Shown: positions 1 through 6,163, counted from the first letter of the stretch. The stretch is 14,228 nucleotides of DNA from TMED109 sp002684605 (GCA_913046335.1 CAJWSU010000032.1:1-14228), one strand, 5' to 3'. The notes: generated by a model not told the origin, from the sequence alone. Made by a program: numbers and translations.

Positions 1-243
1 GTACGCTATAGTCAAATGGAGACTGCAGGCGTACCTACAGGCTTAATTGGCACAAATATGGATGGTCAAGGTTTTGACCCTACTTCTATTGCAGTTATGA
101 CTGATTGGACTAATAGTGAGTTTAGTCGGGTTCGTTGGCAATTTAATCAAGATAAACTAGCTAGTGGCTCTGGTTCAGTCGATAATCAATTTACTATACA
201 GTATATTATAAGTATTGGTGCTCATGGAGCCCATAAATTTTAA
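1..243 (+). CDS. C-terminal end of an outer-membrane beta-barrel protein (partial)
   Basis: The frame is open from the first base and ends at TAA 241-243, so this is the last 80 residues of a longer protein that starts outside the window. The tail has the alternating polar/hydrophobic pattern of a final beta-strand (FTIQYIISIGAHGAHKF) and ends in Phe, the usual C-terminal signal recognised by the BAM machinery in porins and other outer-membrane barrels. A preceding segment (RVRWQFNQDKL) also looks like an amphipathic strand. It lies about 100 bp upstream of a metal-uptake operon on the same strand, so it might be the outer-membrane partner for that metal, but a strong terminator separates them. 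The exact barrel family was not identified. There is an in-frame ATG at 16, but nothing suggests translation starts there. Confidence 0.6.
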   Translation, partial: VRYSQMETAGVPTGLIGTNMDGQGFDPTSIAVMTDWTNSEFSRVRWQFNQDKLASGSGSVDNQFTIQYIISIGAHGAHKF

Positions 244-274
244 TATATAGTTGCTACTAGTAATCATTTGATAT

Positions 275-319
275 AAAGTATCACATATGCAATAATGTTG
301 CATATGTGATACTTTTAAT
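275..319 (+). terminator. Strong intrinsic terminator after the outer-membrane gene
   Basis: A perfect 18-bp inverted repeat (AAAGTATCACATATGCAA at 275-292, its complement at 298-315) surrounds a 5-nt loop, TAATG, and is followed by TTTTAATT. It sits 31 bp after the stop of the barrel gene and reads best as a plus-strand terminator. Because it also lies within 33 bp of the znuA-like start, the downstream promoter has to overlap it, so a second role as an operator is possible. Confidence 0.7.
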
Positions 320-347
320 TCATTTCTAAAATATTAGTGGAGCCAAT

Positions 348-1259
348 ATGTTAAAAATAATAACAATATTATTATTAATCAAATTTTTATTTTCTACTTC
401 GTCCTTTGCAAGTGACCAAATCAATATATTTGCTTGTGAGCCAGAATGGAAGTCTCTAGCGGAAGAAATTGGCGGAGATAAAGTAAAAGCTATTTCAGCT
501 ACTCATGCAAAACAAGATCCTCATCATATTCGAGCTAGGCCCAGTTTAATCGCAAAAATAAGGAGAGCTGATCTAATTTTTTGCTCAGGTGCGGGTTTAG
601 AGGTAGGTTGGATGCCAATATTATTACAGAAAGCTACTAGTAAGGTGCAGCCTGGGAAATTAGGGCATTTTATAGCATCAAATTATACTCCCTTAATAGA
701 TATACCAGAGACAGTGGATAGAAGTCATGGCGATGTGCATCCAGAAGGAAACCCTCATATTCATTTGGATCCTCACAATATCCTTTTGGTTGCAAAAGAA
801 TTAAATAGAAGATTAGCAGCAATTGATTCTAAAAATAAAACTTATTATCAAGATAATTATAACAAATTCACGAATAAATGGAAAAAATCTATTTTACTCT
901 GGGAAAAAAATATAGAAAATTTAAAGGGAAAAAGAATAATTATACATCATCAATCCTTCGATTATTTATTCCATTGGATGAAACTAGATGAAGTTGCTTC
1001 ACTTGAGGTTAAGCCAGGAATTCCTCCTACAGCCTCACATCTTAAAAATATGTTACAAAATATGAATAACGATCCAGCTGATATTATAGTTATTTCACCA
1101 TACGACCCAAGTGATGGTGCTTTATGGATGTCAAAAAAAACTAAAATACCATATGTAACTCTTCCTTATACTATAGGTGGTAATGAAGAAAGTATAAATT
1201 TATTTGCACTATTTGATAGTTCAATTAAAATTATGCAAAATGGATTATATGATAAGTAA
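348..1259 (+). CDS. znuA: Periplasmic metal (probably zinc) ABC transporter substrate-binding protein
   Basis: This 303-aa protein belongs to the ZnuA/TroA family of periplasmic binding proteins that deliver Zn2+ or Mn2+ to an ABC permease. A signal peptide is visible (hydrophobic residues 5-18, likely cleavage near SFA-SD at 21/22). Candidate metal ligands occur where the family expects them: H59/H60 in DPHHIRARPS, H137/H139 in NPHIHLDP, and H200/H201 in IIIHHQSFDY. A short His-containing loop (SHGDVHPEGNPH, 126-137) resembles the zinc-type loops but is much shorter than in E. coli ZnuA. ATG 348 has GGAG at 340-343 just upstream. The permease gene overlaps its 3' end by 20 bp, so the two are translationally coupled. 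Zinc is inferred from the histidines and the DUF3299 neighbour; manganese or iron cannot be excluded. The symbol is family-level. Confidence 0.85.
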   Translation: MLKIITILLLIKFLFSTSSFASDQINIFACEPEWKSLAEEIGGDKVKAISATHAKQDPHHIRARPSLIAKIRRADLIFCSGAGLEVGWMPILLQKATSKVQPGKLGHFIASNYTPLIDIPETVDRSHGDVHPEGNPHIHLDPHNILLVAKELNRRLAAIDSKNKTYYQDNYNKFTNKWKKSILLWEKNIENLKGKRIIIHHQSFDYLFHWMKLDEVASLEVKPGIPPTASHLKNMLQNMNNDPADIIVISPYDPSDGALWMSKKTKIPYVTLPYTIGGNEESINLFALFDSSIKIMQNGLYDK

Positions 1260-2004
1260 TGAGTTGATAAGTATAATTGGGCCGGCTTTACTTGCTGGCC
1301 TAATTATAACAATTACACATGCGCCTTTAGGGATTGAGGTATTAAAAAGGGGTATTATCTTCATTGACTTAGCAGTTGCGCAGATTGCAGGTTTAGGATT
1401 ATTAATATCAAACTTATATTTTAGTAAAGATTTGCCTTGGTTGTCACAAATTATAGCTTTAACCTTTGCTATGGTGGCAGCATTTTTTTTCAAAATAATA
1501 GAAAAAAAAATTAAATCTCAACAAGAAGCAATTATCGGAGTTAGTTTTGTACTTGCCGCTTCATTATCTATTTTAATTCTAGCGGACCACCCAAGCGGAG
1601 GCGATGAAATTCGTCATTTACTATCAGGACAAATGCTTTTTATTACATGGCAAGATGTTTTATTACATATACCGATTTATATACTAATATTGGTATTATG
1701 GTTTTTACCAATAAATTTAAATGGAATTGGTTTTTATATACTATTTTCACTTGCAATTACATCTTCAGTCCAGTTAGTTGGTGTTTATGTAGTTTTTGCT
1801 AGTTTAATTTTACCCGCTTTAGCAGCTTTAAAAGCAACTAATCCATATAAAGTAGCATGGTTAAGTGGTTTAATTTCAGTTTTATTAGGAATTTTACTAT
1901 CTGTAATATTTGATTTGCCGGCTGGACCGATATTAGTTGTAAGTTATGTAATTGTTACTATTTTAATAGTATTAATAAAAAAAATAAATAATACTATTAT
2001 TTAA
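1240..2004 (+). CDS. znuB: Metal ABC transporter permease, ABC-3 (ZnuB-like) family
   Basis: This inner-membrane subunit of a zinc/manganese-type ABC importer is about 254 aa with roughly seven to eight hydrophobic segments and very few charged residues outside loops. The N-terminal part, with LAGLIITITHAPLGIEVLKRG and FIDLAVAQIAGLG, matches the ABC-3 pattern in which the permease follows the binding protein. The start chosen is ATG 1240 (MDYMISNEL), 20 bp inside the upstream gene; ATG 1249 is an alternative, and a farther upstream TTG at 1204 would only add residues from the overlap. Downstream, the DUF3299 gene begins 15 bp after the stop with its own AGGAG. The cognate ATPase gene is not in the operon as seen, so it must lie elsewhere, perhaps upstream of the window. 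The symbol is family-level. Confidence 0.85.
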   Translation: MDYMISNELISIIGPALLAGLIITITHAPLGIEVLKRGIIFIDLAVAQIAGLGLLISNLYFSKDLPWLSQIIALTFAMVAAFFFKIIEKKIKSQQEAIIGVSFVLAASLSILILADHPSGGDEIRHLLSGQMLFITWQDVLLHIPIYILILVLWFLPINLNGIGFYILFSLAITSSVQLVGVYVVFASLILPALAALKATNPYKVAWLSGLISVLLGILLSVIFDLPAGPILVVSYVIVTILIVLIKKINNTII

Positions 2005-2019
2005 TGTCAGGAGAACATA

Positions 2020-2583
2020 ATGAAGTATGCCGTCTCTGTGTTTATAAATTTCTTAGTTTTACTTATGCTATCTTCTTCTATCTTATATTCTAATGATAAT
2101 ATTGAGATAAATGATGAAATAATATTATTGCCTATTACTTGGACAGATTTATTACCCAGAGATGCTTTTGATTTTGTTCCAGAAGGTGGCGTAACTGATG
2201 AAATGTGGCGAGATCCTAACTTTCTATTAGCTGTAGAAAAAGCAGGTTTTGCTACAGTTGAGGGTTTAGATGGGTCTAATATAAGGCTTACTGGCTTTAT
2301 GGTTCCTTTAGATGTTGATTATGGAGAGGCTGAATCAGTTAGTGAATTCGTTTTAGTTCCATCTGCAGGAATGTGCATGCATGTTCCTCCTCCACCTCCT
2401 AATCAAATGCTTCTAGTTAAATTAAAGGAGCCAGTAGAAATTAGACATATGTATCAACCTATAGGAGTAACTGGTATTGTTACTATTAAACCGCCTGACG
2501 AGGAAGCTTTTGATAGTGTTTATGTAGTTCAGGGAGATATAGTTGAAGATGTAGATTATGATGATTTAGATTTAGGAAGGTAA
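2020..2583 (+). CDS. Periplasmic DUF3299 protein of the metal-uptake operon
   Basis: A 187-aa exported protein with an N-terminal hydrophobic segment (residues 6-23) that can serve as a signal peptide, and a good SD (AGGAG 2009-2013). The core has the DUF3299 signature: a Trp-containing start (ITWTDLLP, 39-46), RLTGFMVPLD (89-98), the motif CMHVPPPPPNQM (119-130), and a final VTGIV beta-strand block. The Cys-x-His pair (C119, H121) next to the Pro run is the most conserved element and could bind a metal. From memory, genes of this family often sit beside zinc-type ABC transporters in proteobacteria (for example the zrg locus of Vibrio); the molecular function is unknown. The C-terminus is very acidic (EDVDYDDLDL). 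No plus-strand terminator follows; the hairpin just downstream faces the other way. Confidence 0.8.
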   Translation: MKYAVSVFINFLVLLMLSSSILYSNDNIEINDEIILLPITWTDLLPRDAFDFVPEGGVTDEMWRDPNFLLAVEKAGFATVEGLDGSNIRLTGFMVPLDVDYGEAESVSEFVLVPSAGMCMHVPPPPPNQMLLVKLKEPVEIRHMYQPIGVTGIVTIKPPDEEAFDSVYVVQGDIVEDVDYDDLDLGR

Positions 2584-2584
2584 C

Positions 2585-2622
2585 AAAAAAAGAGAGTAAA
2601 TGGAGGTACTCACTTACTCTCT
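2585..2622 (-). terminator. Intrinsic terminator of the predicted small RNA (minus strand)
   Basis: Read on the minus strand, AGAGAGTAA (2622-2614) pairs perfectly with TTACTCTCT (2599-2591) across a 14-nt loop and runs straight into six more T residues (2590-2585). On the plus strand the hairpin is preceded by the A-run and followed by AAATTATA, so it would not be a good terminator for the DUF3299 gene. Confidence 0.7.
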
Positions 2623-2675
2623 AAATTATATAAGGAAGTATTTATTTCTTGGGAGGAAATTAATAAGCCTTATAT
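2585..2675 (-). ncRNA. Predicted Fur-controlled small regulatory RNA with anti-Shine-Dalgarno loops
   Basis: No ORF lies here, but the minus strand has a complete small transcription unit: a near-consensus promoter (2680-2708), a predicted start near 2673-2676, and a 9-bp hairpin plus T-run ending at 2585, giving an RNA of about 90 nt. Hairpin 1 has an outer stem UAUAAGG (2674-2668) with CCUUAUA (2635-2629) and an inner stem (2665-2656 with 2648-2639, one A-A mismatch) that exposes the loop CUCCCAA (2655-2649). A short AU linker follows. Hairpin 2 is the terminator, whose 14-nt loop holds ACCUCC (2607-2602), although GAG/CUC inside that loop could pair for 3 bp. CCUCCC and CCUCC are complementary to SD sequences, the common mode of bacterial repressing small RNAs. 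The adjacent Fur box suggests an iron-starvation RNA analogous to RyhB, PrrF or NrrF. It is a prediction from sequence only and I recognise no known RNA family. Confidence 0.6.
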
Positions 2676-2679
2676 CTAT

Positions 2680-2708
2680 TTTATAAGGTAACTTAGAAAT
2701 AAAGTCAA
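2680..2708 (-). promoter_or_regulatory. Near-consensus sigma70 promoter for the small RNA
   Basis: On the minus strand TTGACT (2708-2703) is followed after exactly 17 nt by TATAAA (2685-2680). Each box differs from consensus at one position. No ORF begins downstream of it on this strand; the only thing it can transcribe before the terminator at 2585 is the non-coding stretch. The Fur box abuts the upstream edge of the -35 box. Confidence 0.65.
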
Positions 2709-2721
2709 TGAGAATGATAAT
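2693..2721 (+). promoter_or_regulatory. Likely promoter of the two-gene Fur-box operon
   Basis: TTAGAA (2693-2698) and GATAAT (2716-2721) are spaced by 17 nt, the -10 lying inside the Fur box. The predicted start near 2728 would give a leader of about 20 nt that includes the SD AGGG at 2739-2742 before ATG 2748. The -35 is weak, so the exact start is uncertain. Confidence 0.5.
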
Positions 2722-2729
2722 CATTCTCA
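2709..2729. promoter_or_regulatory. Fur box
   Basis: GAGAATGATAATCATTCTC at 2710-2728 is a perfect 9-1-9 inverted repeat, extended to 10-1-10 by the flanking T and A. It matches the classical 19-bp Fur consensus (GATAATGATAATCATTATC) at 17 of 19 positions. It overlaps the -10 box of the rightward promoter and abuts the -35 of the leftward promoter, so one bound Fur-Fe2+ would be expected to repress both until iron is scarce. Zur and related proteins bind different consensus sequences. Confidence 0.88.
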
Positions 2730-2747
2730 ATTAATATCAGGGTTAAT

Positions 2748-3029
2748 ATGAAAAAAATATATACAATTGAAATAAATGAAAAAGATAAAAACTTAGAAGA
2801 TAGTGATGTGATAATGGCTATAGATAAGGATATTGAAGATTTTTCTAATAAATTAAGGGACAATACTAGTGTATTTATTCACCTAAAAAGAACAGGAAAT
2901 GTTTGGAAAAATTTATCAGAAAAAGTAAAAAAAGATAAAATTAAAGAGAATAAAATTAAGTTAACTGATTCAAGTGATTCGAATCAATCAAAAATAACAA
3001 AATATGATCATTTAAAGATTGTTGAATAA
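2748..3029 (+). CDS. Unrecognised 93-aa charged protein, first gene of the Fur-box operon
   Basis: I do not recognise this protein. It has no signal peptide or membrane segment and is rich in Lys, Asp and Glu, so it is probably cytoplasmic. The first half (residues 1-50) looks folded, with KIYTIEI at the start and SVFIHLKRTGNVWKNL (41-56) as a possible beta-strand plus helix; residues 57-80 are a highly charged, Lys-rich and then Ser/Asn-rich stretch likely to be flexible. ATG 2748 is preceded by AGGG (2739-2742) and lies 19 bp after the Fur box. Its stop codon overlaps the next start (TAATG), so it is co-translated with the secreted protein. Expression under iron limitation is inferred from the Fur box. 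A role in iron uptake, sparing or storage is possible but nothing in the sequence specifies it. Confidence 0.65.
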   Translation: MKKIYTIEINEKDKNLEDSDVIMAIDKDIEDFSNKLRDNTSVFIHLKRTGNVWKNLSEKVKKDKIKENKIKLTDSSDSNQSKITKYDHLKIVE

Positions 3030-3502
3030 TGTTAAACAATTGTTCCTATAGAGTCTTTAATATAAATTTTATAGCTAAAGTAATTTTCTTTTTATTTTAT
3101 AGTTTTTTTGTTTATGCAGAAAAAGTTCCAGCAGGTTATGTTGCTACATGGGATACTATGCCACTAATAAATAATGATTATGAAATTAAAGATGATCAAG
3201 AATGTATTTCCTTTGAAGGTACTTTGAAGAGAGGAAAAATAGAGCAACCTCACATAACACCTTTTAAGATAATTAATAAAACATTTTCAAATTTTATTAA
3301 TGGTTATTTATTAAAAATGCCAGATGAGAATGCAAGGGAATATTTAAAAGTTGACACTATAGTTATTTGGCCTAACTATGAACAAACTGATTGGTATGTC
3401 TTATTAGGGAGTAATTCTTGTTTTATTAAATGGTTAGAAATTCAACCTGATAATATAGATGCAATCATTGCTTTAGGAGAAAAAAATTACCTTATTCCTT
3501 AA
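3029..3502 (+). CDS. Unrecognised secreted 157-aa protein, second gene of the Fur-box operon
   Basis: The start ATG overlaps the previous stop by one base. A hydrophobic stretch at residues 14-29 followed by VYA-EK gives a plausible signal peptide cut at about 30/31. The mature part of about 127 aa has only two cysteines (C59, C131), which could form a disulfide in the periplasm, and several aromatic-rich beta-like segments (GYVATWDTMPL, TIVIWPN, TDWYVLLGSN). No lipobox is seen at the cleavage site and there is no later membrane segment, so a soluble periplasmic or surface protein is likely. No family was recognised. Together with the 93-aa gene it forms a compact Fur-box operon ending in a long A+T-rich gap. 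Confidence 0.7.
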   Translation: MLNNCSYRVFNINFIAKVIFFLFYSFFVYAEKVPAGYVATWDTMPLINNDYEIKDDQECISFEGTLKRGKIEQPHITPFKIINKTFSNFINGYLLKMPDENAREYLKVDTIVIWPNYEQTDWYVLLGSNSCFIKWLEIQPDNIDAIIALGEKNYLIP

Positions 3503-3602
3503 TTTTTACTTAGAAAAAATAAACTAATATTTTTATTATTATATATTAAAGTAATAATATATTGCCTTCACATATGTTTATATAGTCTATATAGTCTTAA
3601 AT
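3503..3602 (+). promoter_or_regulatory. A+T-rich promoter region of gmd, probably giving a leaderless mRNA
   Basis: No gene or good hairpin is visible. TATAGTC occurs twice in tandem (3581-3587 and 3590-3596). If TATAGT 3590-3595 is the -10 box, transcription would begin at about 3602-3603, that is on the ATG of gmd, and there is indeed no SD before that ATG. TTGCCT at 3562 is poorly spaced for either copy, so the -35 is unclear. Confidence 0.35.
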
Positions 3603-4679
3603 ATGAAAAATAAAATAGCACTAATTACTGGTATTACAGGGCAAGACGGAGCTTATTTAGCTGAGTTTTTACTCAATAAAGGTTATGAAGTCCATGGTAT
3701 AAAAAGAAGATCTTCATCTTTTAATACAAGTAGGCTTGATAACTTATATCAAGACCCTCATTCAGAAGATGTTAAGTTTCATTTACATTATGGAGATATG
3801 ACGGATGCAACGAATTTAATTGGGTTAATGCAAAAAATTAATCCAGATGAAGTGTATAATTTAGCAGCGCAAAGTCATGTTCAAGTTAGTTTTGAAACTC
3901 CAGAATATACTGCTAATGCAGATGGCATTGGAGCTTTAAGACTTTTAGAGGCTATAAGGTTACTTAATATGACAAAAACTGTTAAATTCTATCAGGCATC
4001 TACATCTGAGTTATATGGTAATTCAACAGTTATTCCTCAAGATGAAAATACTTCATTTTCGCCTAGGTCTCCATATGCTGCAGCAAAGTTATATGCATAT
4101 TGGATAACTGTTAATTATAGGCTGGCCTACAATATTTTTGCTTGTAATGGCATACTATTTAATCATGAAAGCCCACTTAGAGGCGAAACATTTGTAACAC
4201 GAAAGATTACTAGGGCTGTAGCAGCAATTAAACTTGGGCTTCAAGAAAAATTATATATAGGTAATTTGGATGCTAAAAGAGATTGGGGACATGCTAAGGA
4301 TTATGTAGAAGGGATGTGGCTTATGTTACAGCAAGATAATCCAGATGATTATGTTTTAGCTACTGGAGAGGCTCACACAGTAAGAGATTTTATTGAAAAC
4401 GCTTTTACAGAAATTAATGAAACCATTATATGGCATGGTAAAGGAGAGAATGAAATAGGAGTTAGTAAAAATACTAATAAAACTTTAATAGAAGTAGATA
4501 AAAGGTATTTCAGGCCTACAGAAGTAAATTACTTACTAGGAGATGCTTCAAAAGCTAAAAAAATATTAGGTTGGGAAGCAAAAGTAAAATTTTCTGATTT
4601 AGTTAGAGAGATGGTTAAAGAAGACTTGAAGCTTGTTGATTTAGAACAAAAAACCAGACGATTTGGAATTGATGGTTGA
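3603..4679 (+). CDS. gmd: GDP-mannose 4,6-dehydratase
   Basis: This 358-aa cytoplasmic short-chain dehydrogenase converts GDP-D-mannose to GDP-4-keto-6-deoxy-D-mannose, the first step to GDP-L-fucose. The NADP-binding Rossmann motif GITGQDGAYLAE is at residues 10-21, and KRRSSSFNTSR (35-44) is the family's nucleotide-binding loop. Catalytic residues align with E. coli Gmd at a constant +2 offset: T134, E136, Y158 and K162 (STSELYG and YAAAK). NHESPLRGETFVTRKI (187-202) is also diagnostic. The length is slightly below the usual 370 or so. It overlaps the fcl start by 4 bp (TTGA), so the pair is co-expressed. The product probably feeds fucose or related deoxysugars into LPS or capsule; no glycosyltransferase gene is in the window. 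Confidence 0.96.
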   Translation: MKNKIALITGITGQDGAYLAEFLLNKGYEVHGIKRRSSSFNTSRLDNLYQDPHSEDVKFHLHYGDMTDATNLIGLMQKINPDEVYNLAAQSHVQVSFETPEYTANADGIGALRLLEAIRLLNMTKTVKFYQASTSELYGNSTVIPQDENTSFSPRSPYAAAKLYAYWITVNYRLAYNIFACNGILFNHESPLRGETFVTRKITRAVAAIKLGLQEKLYIGNLDAKRDWGHAKDYVEGMWLMLQQDNPDDYVLATGEAHTVRDFIENAFTEINETIIWHGKGENEIGVSKNTNKTLIEVDKRYFRPTEVNYLLGDASKAKKILGWEAKVKFSDLVREMVKEDLKLVDLEQKTRRFGIDG

Positions 4680-5644
4680 AGAATAATATCCAAGAAAGAT
4701 ATTTGCTAGCGGGAAAAAGAGTTTTTGTTGCTGGCCATAAAGGCATGGTAGGAAGTGCATTAATTAGAGCTTTAAAAGCTATAAAATGTGAAATATTAAC
4801 ACAAAATTCTAATGAATTAGACCTTAAAGATTCCATAAAAGTGGATAAATGGTTTAAAGATAACAAGCCAGACACTGTATTTCTTGCAGCAGCTAAAGTC
4901 GGAGGAATATTAGCGAATAGTAATTATCCTGCAAATTTTTTATACGATAATTTAGCCATTCAAAACTCAGTAATTGCTGCTTCATACAAATATAATGTGA
5001 AGAAATTAATGTTTCTAGGTTCAAGTTGTATCTACCCAAGAGATGCAGAACAGCCTTTAAAGGAAAGTAGCTTACTTACTGGTGAGCTAGAACCTACTAA
5101 CGAAGCTTATGCAATAGCTAAAATAGCAGGAATTAAATTATGTGAATTCTATAGAAAACAGTATGGAGTAGATTATATTTCTGTAATGCCAACAAACTTA
5201 TATGGGCCAGGTGATAACTTTCATCCTCAAAATAGTCATGTAGTAGCTGCCTTAATATCGAGGTTTCATGAAGCGAAAAAGCTGAATAAGAAAAATATTG
5301 TTTTATGGGGTTCTGGAAAACCTTTGAGAGAATTTATGCATGTTGATGATTTGGCTTCTGGTTTAATATTTTTGATGGAAAATTATAGTCAGGATAAGCA
5401 TATAAATATTGGAACAGGAAAAGAGATTTCTATAAAAGATTTTTCTAATATTATTAAATTTATTTCTGGTTGGGTTGGAAAAATTGAATTTGATGATAGC
5501 TTTCCTGATGGGATGCCTAGGAAAGTCATGGATGTGAGTAAAATACATAAACTAGGATGGAGGCATAAGATAGATTTAGAGCAAGGTTTAAAAGAAGCAT
5601 ATAACTGGTACGACATCAATCATAAAGAGGCTAGAATTAAATAA
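4676..5644 (+). CDS. fcl: GDP-L-fucose synthase (epimerase/reductase)
   Basis: This 322-aa enzyme epimerises C3 and C5 of GDP-4-keto-6-deoxymannose and reduces C4 with NADPH to give GDP-L-fucose, directly using the Gmd product. Visible features are the Rossmann motif VAGHKGMVGSAL (18-29), the GSSCIYP motif with S116 and C118, the catalytic YAIAK with Y145 and K149, and H188 in NSHVV. All match the E. coli enzyme (S107, C109, Y136, K140, H179) at a constant +9 offset. The start is TTG 4676, overlapping the gmd stop; no ATG precedes the Rossmann motif in this frame, and a TTG at codon 10 is the only nearby alternative. The gene ends in a possible weak terminator. Confidence 0.95.
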   Translation: MKNNIQERYLLAGKRVFVAGHKGMVGSALIRALKAIKCEILTQNSNELDLKDSIKVDKWFKDNKPDTVFLAAAKVGGILANSNYPANFLYDNLAIQNSVIAASYKYNVKKLMFLGSSCIYPRDAEQPLKESSLLTGELEPTNEAYAIAKIAGIKLCEFYRKQYGVDYISVMPTNLYGPGDNFHPQNSHVVAALISRFHEAKKLNKKNIVLWGSGKPLREFMHVDDLASGLIFLMENYSQDKHINIGTGKEISIKDFSNIIKFISGWVGKIEFDDSFPDGMPRKVMDVSKIHKLGWRHKIDLEQGLKEAYNWYDINHKEARIK

Positions 5645-5665
5645 TTTTAATTGTTTTATTAAAAT
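5644..5665 (+). terminator. Possible weak terminator after fcl
   Basis: ATTTTAAT (5644-5651) pairs with ATTAAAAT (5658-5665) over a 6-nt loop, directly at the fcl stop. The stem is entirely A/T and is followed by ATAACTTT rather than a clean T-run, so in this A+T-rich background it may be chance. Confidence 0.25.
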
Positions 5666-5719
5666 ATAACTTTATCTAATTATTATATTTTTATAACTAT
5701 AAACGTGAGTAATTTATAA

Positions 5720-6148
5720 ATGAATAATGTTTGGTTTTATCAGATCAGAGTATATTTTTCTGCAGAATTTGTTGAATTGTACAATAGTAATAAAACATCA
5801 GATTTAAAAATTAAATTATTAAATATATTGAAAGAAAATAATGCGGAGTTATTAAGCCAATACGATGGGTTTATGGGTTACGTATTAGAGGCAGAAAAAA
5901 ATGGTACAGATAATTACCCTTTATATCAGTGGACTAAAGATTGTTTAGAAAATGGTAGTAAAACAAAAAAGTATCGCACCTCTTATACTGTATATATAGA
6001 TAATGAAGAAGTCTATTCCAAAGAAAAAGCGGACAGTTTAGAAAAATCTTTAAAGCTCATAATTGATAAGGTTTCTTTATTAAGAATTTCTAAACATGAT
6101 ACTAATCCCGATAAAAATCCTCAACCTCCTTCAAAATATAAAAAATAA
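5720..6148 (+). CDS. Unrecognised 142-aa cytoplasmic protein
   Basis: I do not recognise the family. No signal peptide or membrane helix is visible. The sequence looks like a compact alpha/beta domain: WFYQIRVYF (5-13) as a first strand, a helix around residues 24-45 (LKIKLLNILKENNAELLSQY), a middle block with NYPLYQWTKDCLEN (63-76), the strand TSYTVYIDNEEVY (87-99), a helix KADSLEKSLKLIIDKV (103-118), and a polar tail rich in Pro and Lys. The base composition is like its neighbours, so nothing suggests recent transfer. It stands alone between fcl and the convergent ogt gene. The start ATG 5720 has only GTGAG about 10 nt upstream, a poor SD. Confidence 0.7.
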   Translation: MNNVWFYQIRVYFSAEFVELYNSNKTSDLKIKLLNILKENNAELLSQYDGFMGYVLEAEKNGTDNYPLYQWTKDCLENGSKTKKYRTSYTVYIDNEEVYSKEKADSLEKSLKLIIDKVSLLRISKHDTNPDKNPQPPSKYKK

Positions 6149-6163
6149 ATGGTATGTTAAAAT

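Noticed and set aside
2591..2622. The hairpin after the DUF3299 gene as its own plus-strand terminator
   Set aside because: On the plus strand the stem is followed by AAATTATA and preceded by the A-run; the T-run is on the minus-strand side, so it fits a leftward transcript.
3581..3596. Tandem TATAGTC repeat before gmd as a regulator-binding direct repeat
   Set aside because: The units are only 7 bp and resemble -10 boxes in an extremely A+T-rich gap, so promoter duplication or chance explains them.
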